Below, one piece after another: positions 63,731 to 64,000 of a DNA stretch of 64,000 nucleotides. This stretch comes from Pseudomonas berkeleyensis (GTDB taxonomy: Bacteria > Pseudomonadota > Gammaproteobacteria > Pseudomonadales > Pseudomonadaceae). Location of the stretch: the NCBI RefSeq assembly GCF_014109765.1, contig NZ_CP059139.1, positions 4,220,001-4,284,000 on the forward strand, given 5' to 3'. A program made the translations under genes and the position numbers. Every line of letters starts with the position of its first letter. Positions within the stretch are counted from its first letter, which is position 1. The notes under the pieces are model-generated. The model was given only the letters and a program-made list of their open reading frames with translations, searched no databases and was not told where the DNA came from.

Positions 63731-63987
63731 AAGAACCTATTCACGAGCTCGCGAGCTAGAGCAATGCAAGGCGCAACGACCAGCGGGAGTAACAGCCGAA
63801 GGCTGGCCCGAAGGGCGAGCGCCAGCGAGTCAAACAGGCGAGGACGCGCAGTTTACGAGCTGTAAATGAGCAGTACTCACTTCGTTCGCCCTTCGGGCCG
63901 CGCTAAAGCGCGTTAGCCGCAAGCGGCTCTCCGAGCCTGTTTTTAACGCAGCAGAGCCGACGCACAGCAGGTCGTGGATAGGTTCTT
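63731..63987. mobile_element. MITE-like element with 16-bp terminal inverted repeats
   Basis: A 257-base non-coding element bounded by AAGAACCTATTCACGA (63731-63746) and its inverted copy TCGTGGATAGGTTCTT (63972-63987), 15 of 16 matching. The inside is full of inverted repeats: GCCCGAAGGGCGA paired with TCGCCCTTCGGGC, the palindrome TTTACGAGCTGTAAA and GCCGCAAGCGGC. It has no open frame of note. No target-site duplication is obvious. It resembles non-autonomous elements that I recall as common in P. mendocina/P. stutzeri-type genomes. The 106 bases between it and hom contain only the hom promoter region and a short GGCCGG/CCGGCC dyad. Confidence 0.75.
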
Positions 63988-64000
63988 AGTTCGACTCCAG

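Noticed and set aside
60718..63759. A 1013-codon open frame antisense to thrC and hom
   Set aside because: Both genes on the opposite strand are unmistakable; the product has no recognisable motif.
63731..63987. Structured RNA gene upstream of hom
   Set aside because: The matching terminal inverted repeats explain the palindromes better as a MITE-like element.

Overview
The window is chromosomal DNA from a Pseudomonas. The GC content is high, genes are closely packed, and gene order largely follows the ancestral Pseudomonas chromosome: glpR-glpD; mexL/mexJK; rsmJ; tsaB-adk-ppc; an LptF-type OmpA lipoprotein; prfB-lysS; a GMC oxidoreductase; recJ-yaeQ; a pspA/flotillin block; hom-thrC. The gene content and the dispersed GTAGGG-type palindromes suggest the P. 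mendocina / P. oleovorans side of the genus rather than P. aeruginosa; this is inference. No rRNA, tRNA, CRISPR array, prophage or intact insertion sequence was seen.

Layout. 1-2.8 kb holds glycerol catabolism (end of GlpR, a GlpR operator, glpD) and bacterioferritin bfrB. 2.9-8.8 kb holds a MexJK-type efflux pump with its divergent TetR regulator, then rsmJ. 8.8-14.2 kb is housekeeping and small unknowns: a secreted-type EF-hand protein, an extensin-like peptidase, DUF72, tsaB, a class C acid phosphatase and adk. 14.4-18.8 kb has ppc and a pair of related envelope lipoproteins. 18.8-26.4 kb is a minus-strand run: a hydrolase/AIM24 operon, a DUF1704 putative metallopeptidase, a TetR regulator, lysS, and prfB with its programmed frameshift. 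26.5-32.5 kb has a Cache-GGDEF cyclase, a GMC oxidoreductase, a SulP transporter and a DUF533 protein.

32.7-41.1 kb is an accessory-looking catabolic cluster: a LysR regulator, two paralogous aminoaldehyde dehydrogenases, an iron alcohol dehydrogenase, an APC permease, an unknown protein and a DapA paralogue with a full catalytic set. It fits uptake of an amine or amino alcohol, oxidation to the aminoaldehyde and then to the amino acid. No aminotransferase or amine oxidase lies within it.

45.4-59.2 kb is the most interesting part. One strand carries, in transcription order, yjfI (DUF2170), pspA, yqiJ, yqiK (flotillin), a small TerB-like protein, a 1745-residue coiled-coil AAA ATPase, a rhomboid protease, a single-HKD PLD nuclease and an SF1 helicase with a possible C-terminal nuclease domain. 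The last four genes overlap or nearly touch. A tandem palindromic operator candidate sits in front of yjfI. The layout suggests an uncharacterised membrane-remodelling and stress module linked to nucleic-acid enzymes. The window ends with a CaiB-type CoA transferase, thrC, hom and a 257-bp MITE-like element.
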